A DNA stretch of 64,000 nucleotides from an uncultured Bacteroidia bacterium (GTDB lineage Bacteria > Bacteroidota > Bacteroidia > Bacteroidales > UBA932), in NCBI GenBank assembly GCA_902782225.1, contig CACZMF010000001.1, positions 140,177 through 204,176 of the forward strand, given 5' to 3'. The position numbers were made by a program, and so were the translations under genes. The notes below the pieces were generated by a model. That model did no database searches. It was not told the origin of the DNA and saw only the letters and a program-made list of their open reading frames with translations. Of this stretch, positions 34,200 to 45,994 are shown piece after piece (positions within the stretch are counted from its first letter, which is position 1; each line of letters starts with the position of its first letter).

Positions 34200-36371
34200 A
34201 TGAAAAAATACCTGATCGGCTTTCTGGCCGTCTTTACGCTTATGGCTTGTGGTAAACAAGATGAGGGATCCGGATATATCGGGCCCTCCGAAGTCAATAT
34301 CGAGAACGGGGTGATGACCCCGGAAGTGCTCTTGTCTCTCGGGCGCCTGAGCGATCCCCAGCTCAGCCCCGACGGCAGCCAGGTCCTCTATGGCGTGTCC
34401 TGGACCGACATCGCCGCCAACCGCAGCTGCCGCAACCTGTGGCTGTGCAAGACGGACGGCTCCGGCAGCGTGCAGCTGACGCGCTATGCCAAAAGCGTGA
34501 GCAACGCCCGCTGGTCGCTGGACGGAAAAAGCATCTTCTTCATCCAGGGCGGCCAGATCTGGAAAGCTCCTCTGCAGGGGAGTAAACTCGGTAAAAAAGT
34601 CTGTCTGAGCGATGTCCCTGCGGGAATCAGCGAGTTCAAGCTCTCCCCGGACCAGACGAAGCTCATCTATATTTCGAGCGTAAAGAACCCGGCCGTGGTG
34701 CAGCCTTCCGATACCGATCCGGCCCTGGACAAGGCCTCCGCCTATGCCACCGAGGACCTGATGTACCGCCACTGGGACCACTGGGTGACTGAAACGCCGC
34801 GCAGCTACGTTGCTCCCCTGGGAGAGGGAACGATAACCCCCGACAAGTCCACCGACCTGCTCGGCAGCGAGCCCTACGAGCTTCCCACCGAGCCCTTCGG
34901 CGGCATCGAGCAGCTCGACTGGAGTCCGGACGGCCGCTATATCGCATATTCCTGCCGCAAACTCACGGGCAAGCAGTATGCCTTCAGCACCAACACCGGC
35001 ATCTATGTCTATGACACACAGACCGGTGCGACTCTGCCCGTGAAGACGGACGGAGGCTATGACACCGATCCCGTCTGGAGCGAAGACGGAGCGCATATTG
35101 CGTGGATTTCAATGCGCCGCGACGGCTATGAGGCTGATGCCCAGAGGATCCTTGTCTGCGACGTCGCTCCCGGCGATGCTCCCGTGTTCAGCAACACCAG
35201 GCAGCTGGCGGCCGCCCTCGACCGCGACGCCTCCGGGCTTGCCTGGCACGACGGTGAAATCTGGTTCAACGCCCTCATCGACGGCATACAGGCCATATTC
35301 AAAGTCTCGCTCGCGGATGAACTGACCCGCATCACCCCCGCCGACTGGCCCTATGATTTCTTCACCCCCTTCGGGTGGGACGGCGACCGCCTGCTGACCA
35401 GTTTCTATTCGCTGCAGTTCCCGCTCGAGCTCGTGGCCGTGGAGCCTGCCCGCGAGGCCTTCGGCAACCTGACTTCGACCAACGCAGCCATCCTCGACCA
35501 GCTCGAAGAGCCCTCTTTCGAAAGCGTGTATGTGGAGACCGTGGACGGAAAGCAGATGCAGTGCTGGGTGCTCTATCCGCCGGAATTCGACCGCAGCAAG
35601 GTCTATCCCGCCATTGAAATCGTGCTCGGAGGCCCGCAGGGCACCAATTCCCAGGACTGGAGCTACAGGTGGTGCTACCGCCTGATGGCCCAGCAGGGCT
35701 ACATCGTAATCATGCCCAACCGCCGCGGCACGACTGCCTTCGGCCAGGAATGGAAGGAGCAGATCAGCGGCGACTACTGCGGGCTCAACATGCAGGATTA
35801 CCTGAGCGCCGGACGCTACATCAAGAGCCAGCCCTATGTGGGCAAGCTTGCCTGCGTGGGCGCATCCTACGGCGGTTATTCGGCATATATGCTGGAAGGC
35901 CTCCACGGCGACCTCTACGACTGCTTCATCGCCCACGCCGGCATCTTCGACGAGGCGCAGCTGTGGTTCACCACGGAGGAGATGTGGTTCGCCAACTGGG
36001 ACAACGGCGGCCTGACCGAATACGCCTATGAGCCCGGAGGGCAGGGCCCCGCTGGCGACGGCGTCACCTTCGGCGGCATGCAGCAGGCGGGAGCCCCCTA
36101 CGCTTCCACGCCCAGGGCGCGCAGGCATTATGCCAACGCTCCCGTGAGCATGGTCACGAAGTGGCATACGCCCATCCTGTGCATCCACGGAATGATGGAC
36201 TATCGTATCCCGTACGAGCAGGGTATGGCCGCTTTCAACGCCGCCCAGATGATGGGGGTGCCGAGCAAGCTGGTGGTGTTCCCCGAGGAGAACCATTGGA
36301 TCCTGCAGCCGCAGAATGCCCTGTTCTGGCATCGGACTTTCTTCGACTGGCTGTCCCGCTGGATGAAGTAA
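34200..36371 (+). CDS. S9 family prolyl oligopeptidase-type lipoprotein peptidase
   Basis: A 723-residue lipoprotein (lipobox LMACG, Cys 18). Residues 40-450 form a beta-propeller with WD40-like PD40 repeats (LSPDGSQVLYG, WSPDGRYIAYS); residues 470-720 are the catalytic alpha/beta domain with Ser in GASYGGYS (S556), Asp in HGMMDYRIP (D667) and His in EENHW (H699). Such enzymes cleave dipeptides or short peptides in the periplasm. The stop overlaps the next ATG (TAATG). Confidence 0.9.
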   Translation: MKKYLIGFLAVFTLMACGKQDEGSGYIGPSEVNIENGVMTPEVLLSLGRLSDPQLSPDGSQVLYGVSWTDIAANRSCRNLWLCKTDGSGSVQLTRYAKSVSNARWSLDGKSIFFIQGGQIWKAPLQGSKLGKKVCLSDVPAGISEFKLSPDQTKLIYISSVKNPAVVQPSDTDPALDKASAYATEDLMYRHWDHWVTETPRSYVAPLGEGTITPDKSTDLLGSEPYELPTEPFGGIEQLDWSPDGRYIAYSCRKLTGKQYAFSTNTGIYVYDTQTGATLPVKTDGGYDTDPVWSEDGAHIAWISMRRDGYEADAQRILVCDVAPGDAPVFSNTRQLAAALDRDASGLAWHDGEIWFNALIDGIQAIFKVSLADELTRITPADWPYDFFTPFGWDGDRLLTSFYSLQFPLELVAVEPAREAFGNLTSTNAAILDQLEEPSFESVYVETVDGKQMQCWVLYPPEFDRSKVYPAIEIVLGGPQGTNSQDWSYRWCYRLMAQQGYIVIMPNRRGTTAFGQEWKEQISGDYCGLNMQDYLSAGRYIKSQPYVGKLACVGASYGGYSAYMLEGLHGDLYDCFIAHAGIFDEAQLWFTTEEMWFANWDNGGLTEYAYEPGGQGPAGDGVTFGGMQQAGAPYASTPRARRHYANAPVSMVTKWHTPILCIHGMMDYRIPYEQGMAAFNAAQMMGVPSKLVVFPEENHWILQPQNALFWHRTFFDWLSRWMK

Positions 36372-37096
36372 TGGAAAGCTGGCAGGAACGGACCGGGATG
36401 CTGCTGGGGGAGGAGGGCCTCGCCCGGCTGAAGGCCGCCCGCGTGGTCGTGGTGGGCCTCGGCGGCGTGGGCGCCATGGCTGCCGAGATGCTGGTGCGTT
36501 CCGGAGTGGGGGAGATGGTGGTCGTGGATGCCGACGTGGTGGGGGAGACGAACATCAACCGGCAGATTCCGGCGCTGCATTCCACCGTGGGCCGCAGTAA
36601 ATGCTCGGTTATGCGTGAACGCCTGATGGACATCAATCCCGGGCTGAAACTGCGCTGCATCGAGGAGTATCTGGATGAAAAGGGGATTCCGGCAGTGCTG
36701 GACGGAATCGAGGCGGACTGCGTCGTGGACGCTATCGATACCCTCAGCCCCAAGATTGCCCTCATACAGTATTGCCTCGGGCACGGTCTTTTCCTGGTCA
36801 GTTCAATGGGCAGCGGCTCGAAGATGGACGCCACCAGGGTGCGCGTGGCCGATATATCGGAGACTTTTCAGTGCCCGCTTGCCCATATGCTGCGCAAACG
36901 CCTCCACAAGCTTGGCATCACGACCGGTTTCCGGGCGGTGTTCTCGACCGAGCGTCCCGACCGGGCTTCGGTGGTGCTGGAAGAGAGCCGCAACAAGAAG
37001 TCCCAGACCGGCACAATTTCTTATCTGCCAGCGGTTTTCGGGTGCGTGTGCGCGCAGGCTGCGGTGGAACATATTGTCAGTGTGGAAGATATTTAG
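36371..37096 (+). CDS. tcdA: tRNA threonylcarbamoyladenosine dehydratase
   Basis: A 241-residue E1-like enzyme: nucleotide-binding glycine motif VVVGLGGVGAMAAEMLVRSG (about residues 25-44), Asp/Arg pair (DVVGETNINRQ) and the CVVDAIDTLSPK segment. It matches TcdA, which cyclises t6A at position 37 of ANN-decoding tRNAs. The length fits the family. The start codon overlaps the S9 peptidase stop, which excludes a longer form. Confidence 0.9.
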   Translation: MESWQERTGMLLGEEGLARLKAARVVVVGLGGVGAMAAEMLVRSGVGEMVVVDADVVGETNINRQIPALHSTVGRSKCSVMRERLMDINPGLKLRCIEEYLDEKGIPAVLDGIEADCVVDAIDTLSPKIALIQYCLGHGLFLVSSMGSGSKMDATRVRVADISETFQCPLAHMLRKRLHKLGITTGFRAVFSTERPDRASVVLEESRNKKSQTGTISYLPAVFGCVCAQAAVEHIVSVEDI

Positions 37097-37104
37097 TATC
37101 TTTG
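37097..37104 (+). promoter_or_regulatory. -7 promoter box, leaderless type
   Basis: TATCTTTG begins 1 nt after the tcdA stop and ends 6 nt before ATG 37111. Confidence 0.55.
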
Positions 37105-37110
37105 CAAGTT

Positions 37111-38226
37111 ATGTACACGATAGAAGAAGTCAAATCCAGAAGTCAGCTGAAGGAGTTCGTGCGTTTCCCGGACGAGCTCTACCGCAATTGTGCCCAGTAT
37201 GTGCCGGCCCTTCATTCGGACCAGGTGCACATGCTGACCAAGTCTCCGAGCCTGAAATACTGCAAGAGCAAGCTCTGGCTCGCGAAAGACGGCAGCAGGG
37301 TCGTGGGCCGTATCTGCGCCATGATCAATCCCCGCTTCAACGAGCGCTACTCCCGGAAAAGCGTGCGGTTCGGCTGGTTCGACTGCATCAACGACCTGGA
37401 GGCCGCCCGCCTGCTGATAGCTGCGGCCGAGCAGTGGGGCAAAGAGCAGGGAATGGAGGAAATCCACGGCCCGCTCAGCTACAACACCCTAGGCAAACAG
37501 GGTATGCTGGTGGAGGGATATGAAAACATACCGCCTTTCAACTGCCTGTATAACTTCCCGTACTACAACGACCTGGTCACCGCCCTCGGCTTCGTGAAGG
37601 AATGCGACTGGCTGCAGTACAAGATGGTTGCCAACCACGGAGTGCCCGAGAAGGCTCGCAGGGTGGCGAAGGTGGTCGAGGAGCGCTACAACCTGCATTT
37701 CGGAAGCCTCGACAAACTGAAGAAAGACAAGGATCTGGTGCGCAAGTTCTTCCGCGTCTATTCCGACAGCTTCTCCCAGACCGTGTACAATTTCATCCCC
37801 TTCACGGAAGAGGAAATAGAAGAGGAAGCCCGCATGTCCATGCGCTTCATTTCCGACAAGGCCAGCTGCCTGGTGCTCGATGAGCACGAGGAAATCGTGG
37901 CTTTCGGCATTTCATTCCCCAGTATCTCCAAGGCCCTCCAGAAGGCCAGGGGGCATCTTTTCCCCTTCGGATGGATACATCTGCTCAAGGCCCTGGGCAA
38001 CTACGAGACCACCGACCTGATGATCAACGGCGCAGTCCCGGAGTGGCAGAACAAGGGCGTTTCGGCGGTGTACTACAAGGAGATGGCGGACAAGGCGGCC
38101 CGCATCGGCAACCGCTGGGCGATTTCCAATCCCCAGATCGAGTCCAACAGCGCCGTGAACATTTGGAACAGTTACGAGCACGAGCCCTTCATGCGGCGCC
38201 GCTGCTACATCAAAAAAATTGCTTAA
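37111..38226 (+). CDS. GNAT-like N-acetyltransferase family protein
   Basis: A 371-residue protein conserved in Bacteroidetes. The N-terminal half (FVRFPDELYRNCAQYVPALH) and the SYNTLGKQGMLVEGYE segment are typical of the long GNAT-like group annotated only as hypothetical. The C-terminal part (FPYYNDLVTALGFVKECDWL, then GAVPEWQNKGVSAVYYKEMA) carries the acetyl-CoA pocket pattern. No signal peptide. Its promoter lies directly before the ATG, so it starts a new unit that continues into prfA (3 nt gap). Substrate unknown. Confidence 0.75.
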   Translation: MYTIEEVKSRSQLKEFVRFPDELYRNCAQYVPALHSDQVHMLTKSPSLKYCKSKLWLAKDGSRVVGRICAMINPRFNERYSRKSVRFGWFDCINDLEAARLLIAAAEQWGKEQGMEEIHGPLSYNTLGKQGMLVEGYENIPPFNCLYNFPYYNDLVTALGFVKECDWLQYKMVANHGVPEKARRVAKVVEERYNLHFGSLDKLKKDKDLVRKFFRVYSDSFSQTVYNFIPFTEEEIEEEARMSMRFISDKASCLVLDEHEEIVAFGISFPSISKALQKARGHLFPFGWIHLLKALGNYETTDLMINGAVPEWQNKGVSAVYYKEMADKAARIGNRWAISNPQIESNSAVNIWNSYEHEPFMRRRCYIKKIA

Positions 38227-38229
38227 GCT

Positions 38230-39315
38230 ATGGCAGAGAACACATTGCTTGAAAAGGTGCTTTCCCTGGAAGGAAAGTTCAAATCCATACAGGACCAGCT
38301 GTCGGACCCTTCAGTGATGTCCGACATGAAGAAGTATGTCCAGCTCAACAAGGACTACAAGGAGCTCGAGCCCATCATCCAGAAGGGCCACGAGTATGAA
38401 AAGGTTGTCAGTGACCTGCAGTCCGCAAAGGACATTTTCCTGAATGAGAAAGACGAGGACCTGCGGGAAATGGCCCGCGAGGAAATCTCCGAACTGGAGC
38501 CGCGCATCCCTGCCCTTGAGCAGGAGATCAAACTGCTGCTCATCCCCGCCGACCCCGACGATTCCAAGAATGCCATCGTGGAAATCCGCGGCGGCACCGG
38601 AGGCGACGAAGCCGCTATTTTTGCAGGAGACCTTTTCCGTATGTATCAGCACTTTGCCGAGTCCCGCGGCTGGAGGCTCGAAGTCACCGACCAGGCCCCC
38701 GGCACCTCCGGCGGCTTCAAGCAGATAGTCTTCAAGCTCAGCGGCGACGGGGTGTACGGAGTGATGAAATACGAATCCGGCGTCCACCGCGTGCAGCGTG
38801 TGCCCCAGACCGAGACCCAGGGACGCATCCAGACTTCGGCCGCTTCCGTGGCCGTGTTCCCGGAAGCCGGCGAGTTTGACGTGGACCTCAGCTGGGACGA
38901 CATACGCCTCGACCTCTTCTGCTCTTCAGGCCCCGGCGGCCAGGGTGTCAACACCACCTATTCGGCCGTGCGTCTGACCCATATTCCTTCGGGACTCGTG
39001 GTCCAGTGCCAGGAGGAGCGCTCGCAGCTGAAGAACAAGGACCGCGCTTTCGAGGAACTCCGTACGCGTCTCTACAATCTGGAGCACCAGAAGTATCTGG
39101 ACGGTATCGCCGCCAAGCGCAAGACCATGGTCAGCACCGGCGACCGCAGCGCCAAGATCCGCACCTACAATTATCCCCAGGGCCGTGTGACCGACCACCG
39201 CATCAACTGGAGCATGTACAACCTGCCCGTCTTCATGGACGGGGACATACAGGAGTGTATCGACCAGCTGCAGATAGCCGAAAACGCCGAACGCCTCAAG
39301 GAAGCCGGCGAATAA
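38230..39315 (+). CDS. prfA: Peptide chain release factor 1
   Basis: A 361-residue class I release factor. The GGQ tripeptide that enters the peptidyl transferase centre is at 236-238 ([12 protein letters not shown]). The stop-recognition tripeptide region of RF1 (PxT type) lies in the VPQTETQGR segment. RF1 reads UAA and UAG. UGA is used as an ordinary stop in this window, so RF2 must be elsewhere. Coupled to the GNAT-like gene. Confidence 0.97.
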   Translation: MAENTLLEKVLSLEGKFKSIQDQLSDPSVMSDMKKYVQLNKDYKELEPIIQKGHEYEKVVSDLQSAKDIFLNEKDEDLREMAREEISELEPRIPALEQEIKLLLIPADPDDSKNAIVEIRGGTGGDEAAIFAGDLFRMYQHFAESRGWRLEVTDQAPGTSGGFKQIVFKLSGDGVYGVMKYESGVHRVQRVPQTETQGRIQTSAASVAVFPEAGEFDVDLSWDDIRLDLFCSSGPGGQGVNTTYSAVRLTHIPSGLVVQCQEERSQLKNKDRAFEELRTRLYNLEHQKYLDGIAAKRKTMVSTGDRSAKIRTYNYPQGRVTDHRINWSMYNLPVFMDGDIQECIDQLQIAENAERLKEAGE

Positions 39316-39333
39316 TTATCGAATAGATAGCTT

Positions 39334-40581
39334 TCATGCTATCGGCCTGAAAGCGATGCAGGCATTATGGCCTCCGAAACCGAAGGAATCTGACAGACCG
39401 AGAGTGAGCCGGGCCTTTACCGCCTTGTTCGGCGTGTAGTCCAGGTCGCACTCGGGATCCGGATTGTCTAGGTTGATCGTGGGAGGCACGGTGCCGTTGC
39501 AGAGGGCAAGAATGGTCGCGACCGCTTCCGCAGCGCCTGCCGCCCCGAACATATGGCCGTGCATCGATTTCGTGCTGCTTATGTGGATCTTGTAGGCGGC
39601 CTCTCCGAAAGCCAGCTTGTAGGCCGCGGTCTCGGCCACGTCGTTGAGCTGCGTGCCGGTGCCGTGGGCGTTGACGTAGACTTCGTCCTTTCCCGGATCG
39701 AATCCGGCCTCTTTTAGGGCCATGCTGATGCAGCCGGCCTGCGTGGAACCGTCCGGGCGGGGAGCGGTGGCGTGGTAGGCGTCGCAGGTGCTGCCGTAGC
39801 CGACGATTTCAGCGTAGATCCTGGCACCGCGTGCCTTCGCGTGCTCGTATTCTTCCAGTATGATGACTCCGGAACCGTCGGCCATCACGAAGCCGCCTCG
39901 GTCTGCGTTGAACGGCAGGCTGGCGTGCTTGGGATCTTCGGCCCTCGTGAGGGCGCGGGCGTTGCCGAAAGCAGCCGCTCCGATGGGGATGGCGCAATGG
40001 TCGGTGCCGCCGGCTATGACGGCGTCGGAGTAGCCGTGCTTGATGTTGCGGTAGGCCTCGCCTATGGAGTGGGTCGCAGTGGCGCATGCGGTCACTATGT
40101 CGATGCAGGAGCCCTGGGCGCCGAATTTGATGGCTATCTGGCCGCCTGCCATATCCGAAATCATGGTCGGGACAAAGAGGGGAGAAATCCACTGGCCGCT
40201 GGGGTCTTCGATCATTTTGCCGACCTCGCGCTGTATGGTCTGGAAGCCTCCGATGCCGGAGCTGACGTAGGTGGAGAGCCTGCCGGGCTCGATGTTTTCG
40301 CCGGACACGAGGCCGGAATCGTGCATTGCCTGCCAGGCGGACGCCATTGCGAATATGGTGAAGGGGTCCTGCTTGCGGATGAAAGCCTTGTCCATTCCGT
40401 AGAGGGTGGGGTCGAAATTGCGTATCTTGCCGGCAATCTTGACGGGGAGCCCGTCGGTGGGGAACTCCGTTATATAATCTATACCGCACACTCCGTTGAC
40501 AAGACTGTTCCAGAACGAAGGGACATCGTTGCCGATGCAGGACAGGACGCCAAGTCCGGTGACTACAACTCTTTTTTCCAT
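39334..40581 (-). CDS. fabF: 3-oxoacyl-ACP synthase II (KAS II)
   Basis: A 415-residue beta-ketoacyl-ACP synthase with nucleophile C166 (VTACATATHS) and the two active-site His in NAHGTGTQLND and MHGHMFGAAGAAEA. It elongates acyl-ACP in fatty acid synthesis. I start it at ATG 40581 (MEKRVVVTGLG); the longer frame to 40992 runs through the divergent regulator. No acpP or fabG neighbour is present. A -7 box lies 19 nt upstream. Confidence 0.95.
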   Translation of the reverse strand: MEKRVVVTGLGVLSCIGNDVPSFWNSLVNGVCGIDYITEFPTDGLPVKIAGKIRNFDPTLYGMDKAFIRKQDPFTIFAMASAWQAMHDSGLVSGENIEPGRLSTYVSSGIGGFQTIQREVGKMIEDPSGQWISPLFVPTMISDMAGGQIAIKFGAQGSCIDIVTACATATHSIGEAYRNIKHGYSDAVIAGGTDHCAIPIGAAAFGNARALTRAEDPKHASLPFNADRGGFVMADGSGVIILEEYEHAKARGARIYAEIVGYGSTCDAYHATAPRPDGSTQAGCISMALKEAGFDPGKDEVYVNAHGTGTQLNDVAETAAYKLAFGEAAYKIHISSTKSMHGHMFGAAGAAEAVATILALCNGTVPPTINLDNPDPECDLDYTPNKAVKARLTLGLSDSFGFGGHNACIAFRPIA

Positions 40582-40600
40582 AAGGTCATTTTTTACGGCG

Positions 40601-40608
40601 CAAATATA
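40601..40608 (-). promoter_or_regulatory. fabF promoter -7 box
   Basis: TATATTTG on the minus strand. It is back to back with the box of the LytTR gene, 12 bp away, so the two -33 regions overlap the opposite promoter. Confidence 0.6.
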
Positions 40609-40620
40609 CAAACTTTTCAT

Positions 40621-40628
40621 TATATTTG
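40621..40628 (+). promoter_or_regulatory. LytTR gene promoter -7 box, leaderless type
   Basis: TATATTTG ends 7 nt before ATG 40636. Confidence 0.6.
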
Positions 40629-40635
40629 CGGAGAT

Positions 40636-41520
40636 ATGCGCTCGCTTAAAGACCAGTTCCCCAGGGTTCTGCTTGGAAAACATCAGTTGGTTATGACCGT
40701 TCTCTTTGCGGCCTTTTTTTCCCTGTTGTTCCTGCTGGTGAGCATTCCTTTCTCGCATAATGCGTGGTTCAATCTTGGCCGGAGCGAGGCTTTCTGGTTC
40801 ACCGTCGTGTTTTTCGTGTTCTCGCTGGCCATAGTTTCCTTCAGCAAGGTGGGCCTCTACATGCTTAGGGAGACCGCCAACTTCACGGTCCTGCACTATG
40901 TCCTGTGGAACACCGTCGAGATTCTCCTGATAGCGGTGATCTATTCTTTCTTCACCATAGAGGGCGACCGCTTCGGCATCATAGACCTCCACAACATGCA
41001 GTTCTGGCGCCTCTTCCTGAGCGCCGTGGTCTATGGAGTCATTTCCCTCGGTGTGCCTTATATCATTGCAGCATTGTATTTCATGCTGGAGGAAAAGGAC
41101 AACACGATACGCCTTATGAACTACGGCAACGTGGTCAGCGACGCCCCGATCTCCCCGAGCGAAGAGAAGCGCATCACCCTTTTCGACAATTCCGGAGTCC
41201 TCAAGTTCTCCATCAATCCCGACAATCTCTATTTCATCGAATCGGACGACAACTACATCCAGGTGTGGTACACCGACAGCGGCGGTGAGATGAAGCGTTA
41301 TATGCTACGATGCCGCCTGAAGACGATCGAAGACAGTTTTTCCGGCAGCGACCTGGTGCGCTGCCACCGCAAATACATCATCAACATCAGGAGGGTGCGG
41401 CTCCTCTCCTCCGGGCGCGAAGGCTACAGCCTGGAGCTCGAGAGCGACGCGACCCCCCGCATCCCGGTTTCAAAGACCTACGAGCAGGCGGTGCTTGCCC
41501 GTTTCAATTCCAGAGCATAA
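40636..41520 (+). CDS. Membrane-anchored LytTR DNA-binding regulator
   Basis: A 294-residue protein with four predicted membrane helices in residues 18-155 (VMTVLFAAFFSLLFLLVSI, FWFTVVFFVFSLAIVSF, VLWNTVEILLIAVIYSF, LFLSAVVYGVISLGVPYII), then a LytTR domain (residues 190-290: NLYFIESDDNYIQVWY, LVRCHRKYIINIRRV). LytTR proteins bind DNA as repeats. No receiver domain is present, so it is a one-component regulator that senses at the membrane. It is divergent from fabF, which might be its target; that is inference. The frame open from 39772 is rejected because it overlaps fabF. Confidence 0.85.
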   Translation: MRSLKDQFPRVLLGKHQLVMTVLFAAFFSLLFLLVSIPFSHNAWFNLGRSEAFWFTVVFFVFSLAIVSFSKVGLYMLRETANFTVLHYVLWNTVEILLIAVIYSFFTIEGDRFGIIDLHNMQFWRLFLSAVVYGVISLGVPYIIAALYFMLEEKDNTIRLMNYGNVVSDAPISPSEEKRITLFDNSGVLKFSINPDNLYFIESDDNYIQVWYTDSGGEMKRYMLRCRLKTIEDSFSGSDLVRCHRKYIINIRRVRLLSSGREGYSLELESDATPRIPVSKTYEQAVLARFNSRA

Positions 41521-41521
41521 T

Positions 41522-41926
41522 ATGTGGCAGAGAGTTCAAACCCTTTATCTTGCAATTTCCACGGCATTGATAGCCGCCATGTTTTTCTGCAATAAGGCCG
41601 GAGACATAAGTTTTGTTTCTTATTGGCCCTACCTTGTGCTGCTGGTGGTGATAACGCTTCTCAACATCCTGGCCCTGACCACCTACAGGTTCCGTGTGTT
41701 CCAGGTCCGTACAGCCGTCCTGGCCGCACTGGTCACCCTCGGCCTGCAGGCCTGGCTGGTGGTGGATTTCGTGTTGTCCGGAAATGATCCGCTGTTCCAT
41801 GTGGCAGCCATCTTCCCGCTTGTCGCCGTGATCCTCGACGTGCTCGCGGCCCGTGGCGTCTGGGCCGACGAACTTATGGTCCGCAGCTCCGACAGGCTCC
41901 GTTCCGCCAAACGTAAGAAACATTAA
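41522..41926 (+). CDS. DUF4293 family membrane protein
   Basis: A 134-residue protein starting MWQRVQTLYLAISTALIAAM, with four membrane helices and a basic tail (SDRLRSAKRKKH). The start and size match DUF4293, a Bacteroidetes family of unknown function. The ATG lies 1 nt after the LytTR stop, so the two are in one operon. Confidence 0.85.
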   Translation: MWQRVQTLYLAISTALIAAMFFCNKAGDISFVSYWPYLVLLVVITLLNILALTTYRFRVFQVRTAVLAALVTLGLQAWLVVDFVLSGNDPLFHVAAIFPLVAVILDVLAARGVWADELMVRSSDRLRSAKRKKH

Positions 41927-41937
41927 AACAAATAATT

Positions 41938-42822
41938 ATGCGTATTCCTGAATCTGAACTCATTATCAACGGAGACGGTTCCGTGTTCCACATCCACCTG
42001 AAACCGGAGGAGCTGGCCGACAACGTCATCATGGTAGGCGATCCGTCCCGCGTGGACATGATCGGCGAGTATCTTACCGACATCGAATTCCGTCATGAAT
42101 CCCGCGAATTCGTGTCCATCACCGGCAGGCGCAACGGCAAACGCATCACTGTCCTCTCCCACGGCATCGGTCCCGACAACATCGACATAGTGATGACCGA
42201 ACTCGACGCCCTTGCGAACGTCGATTTCGAGACCCGCGAGGTGAAGCCCGTCCACAAGGCGCTGAACATCCTACGCATAGGCACATCGGGCGCCCTGCAT
42301 GCAGACATTCCCCTCGGAAGCTACGTGCTCTCGCACATCAGCGTGGGATTCGACGGTGTCATGAACTGGTATGCCCACCGGGAGAAAGTCACCATCCCCG
42401 AAGTCGAGGCGGATTTCAAGAAGCATATGGACTGGGCTCCTGACCTTCCTTCACCGTATTTCGTCAAAGCTTCGCAGAAGATCATAGACCTGATGAAGGA
42501 CGTGACCATCAAGGGCGTCACCATCTCCGCCCCCGGTTTCTACGGCCCCCAGGGACGGGTGGTCCGCCTTCCCCTTGCAATGCCCAACATGCTCGAAGAC
42601 ATAGAGAGCTTCCGCTTTTCGGCTGCCGGAGAAGACTACCGCATAACCAATTTCGAAATGGAAAGCTCCCCCCTGGCAGGTTTTGCCGCGCAGCTCGGGC
42701 ATAACGCATCGACCGTCTGCTGCATCATAGCGAACCGCTACCTGAAGAGCTCCAATCCCGACTACAAGCCCGCCATCCGCAAGCTTGTGGAGATTGCTGT
42801 GGACAAGATGTCAACCCTGTAG
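41938..42822 (+). CDS. Nucleoside phosphorylase (uridine phosphorylase type)
   Basis: A 294-residue PNP_UDP_1 family enzyme. Phosphate-site glycine and Arg (VGDPSRVD), the GIGPDNIDIVMTEL segment (substrate loop), TSGALHADIPLG and the nucleoside-site motif (FEMESSPLAGF) are present. It cleaves nucleosides with phosphate for salvage. Base preference (uridine or purine) is not certain. It follows the DUF4293 gene by 11 nt. Confidence 0.88.
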   Translation: MRIPESELIINGDGSVFHIHLKPEELADNVIMVGDPSRVDMIGEYLTDIEFRHESREFVSITGRRNGKRITVLSHGIGPDNIDIVMTELDALANVDFETREVKPVHKALNILRIGTSGALHADIPLGSYVLSHISVGFDGVMNWYAHREKVTIPEVEADFKKHMDWAPDLPSPYFVKASQKIIDLMKDVTIKGVTISAPGFYGPQGRVVRLPLAMPNMLEDIESFRFSAAGEDYRITNFEMESSPLAGFAAQLGHNASTVCCIIANRYLKSSNPDYKPAIRKLVEIAVDKMSTL

Positions 42823-42828
42823 CGTCGG

Positions 42829-43389
42829 CTAACTCAGATGGGGGTTGTCGGGCACATAGCCCTCCCTCAGACGCTTTTCTATAGCTGCGGCCAGGATCCC
42901 GGGATCCGGGGCCGCGGCTTCTTTTTCAGGGGCTGTCGCAAGGCCGTATTCCTCCCAGCGCAGGCCGGAAGCTTCGACCATCGTCCGGAGTCCGGCGCCG
43001 TTGTCGGCAAACCAGTCGTGGCTGTAGCTGCCGAAGGTGCGTATCGCTGCGAGGCAATAATGCAGGGGGGAGACGGCGTCCGCCTTGCAGCGCCTGGCCT
43101 CCAGGGCGGCGGCCTGCAGCATGGACACGGAGGAATCGCTCAGGTTGATGCTTTCCCGCTCTTCCCAGGGAATCTGCTCGTCCACGAACAGGGCGTCGTC
43201 CAGAGCCGTTTTGAAGGCGTCCGCGCTGAGCCCCAGGGCCTCCATCGCGTCGCAGGCTCCGTTGGTCCGCTGGCGGAGGATCGCGAGCATTATGTGGTCC
43301 GGGCAGATGTTGTGCCAGCCGGTGCGGAAGGCCTCGTCGCGGCTGATGTCGAGAACCTCGATAAAATCGTCTGAAAAGCGATAATCCAT
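42829..43389 (-). CDS. Stand-alone Clp N-terminal (Clp repeat) domain protein
   Basis: A 186-residue protein with two Clp repeat units like the N-domain of ClpC/ClpA (FRTGWHNICPDHIMLAILRQ, then AVSPLHYCLAAIRTF) and a Pro/Ala tail, but no AAA+ domain. Such proteins may act as adaptors or decoys for Clp ATPases; role is inference. It is convergent with the nucleoside phosphorylase and divergent from gyrA. A near-consensus box (CATCTTTG, minus strand) is 4 nt from its ATG. Confidence 0.8.
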   Translation of the reverse strand: MDYRFSDDFIEVLDISRDEAFRTGWHNICPDHIMLAILRQRTNGACDAMEALGLSADAFKTALDDALFVDEQIPWEERESINLSDSSVSMLQAAALEARRCKADAVSPLHYCLAAIRTFGSYSHDWFADNGAGLRTMVEASGLRWEEYGLATAPEKEAAAPDPGILAAAIEKRLREGYVPDNPHLS

Positions 43390-43424
43390 GATGCAAAGAT
43401 GCTAAAAAATCCCAATATTTTTAT

Positions 43425-43432
43425 TATCTTTG
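43425..43432 (+). promoter_or_regulatory. gyrA promoter -7 box
   Basis: TATCTTTG, 24 nt before ATG 43457. The upstream candidate start at 43430 lies inside this box and is excluded. Confidence 0.6.
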
Positions 43433-43456
43433 TACGATTATAACCATTGGATTTTT

Positions 43457-45976
<2,520 letters not shown>

Positions 45977-45994
45977 TATTAAACACTTATAGCA

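Noticed and set aside
36772-37110. Upstream extension of the GNAT-like protein
   Set aside because: It lies in another frame of tcdA; a promoter box directly precedes ATG 37111.
39772-40635. Upstream extension of the LytTR regulator
   Set aside because: It runs antisense through conserved fabF sequence; the membrane helices and promoter place the start at 40636.
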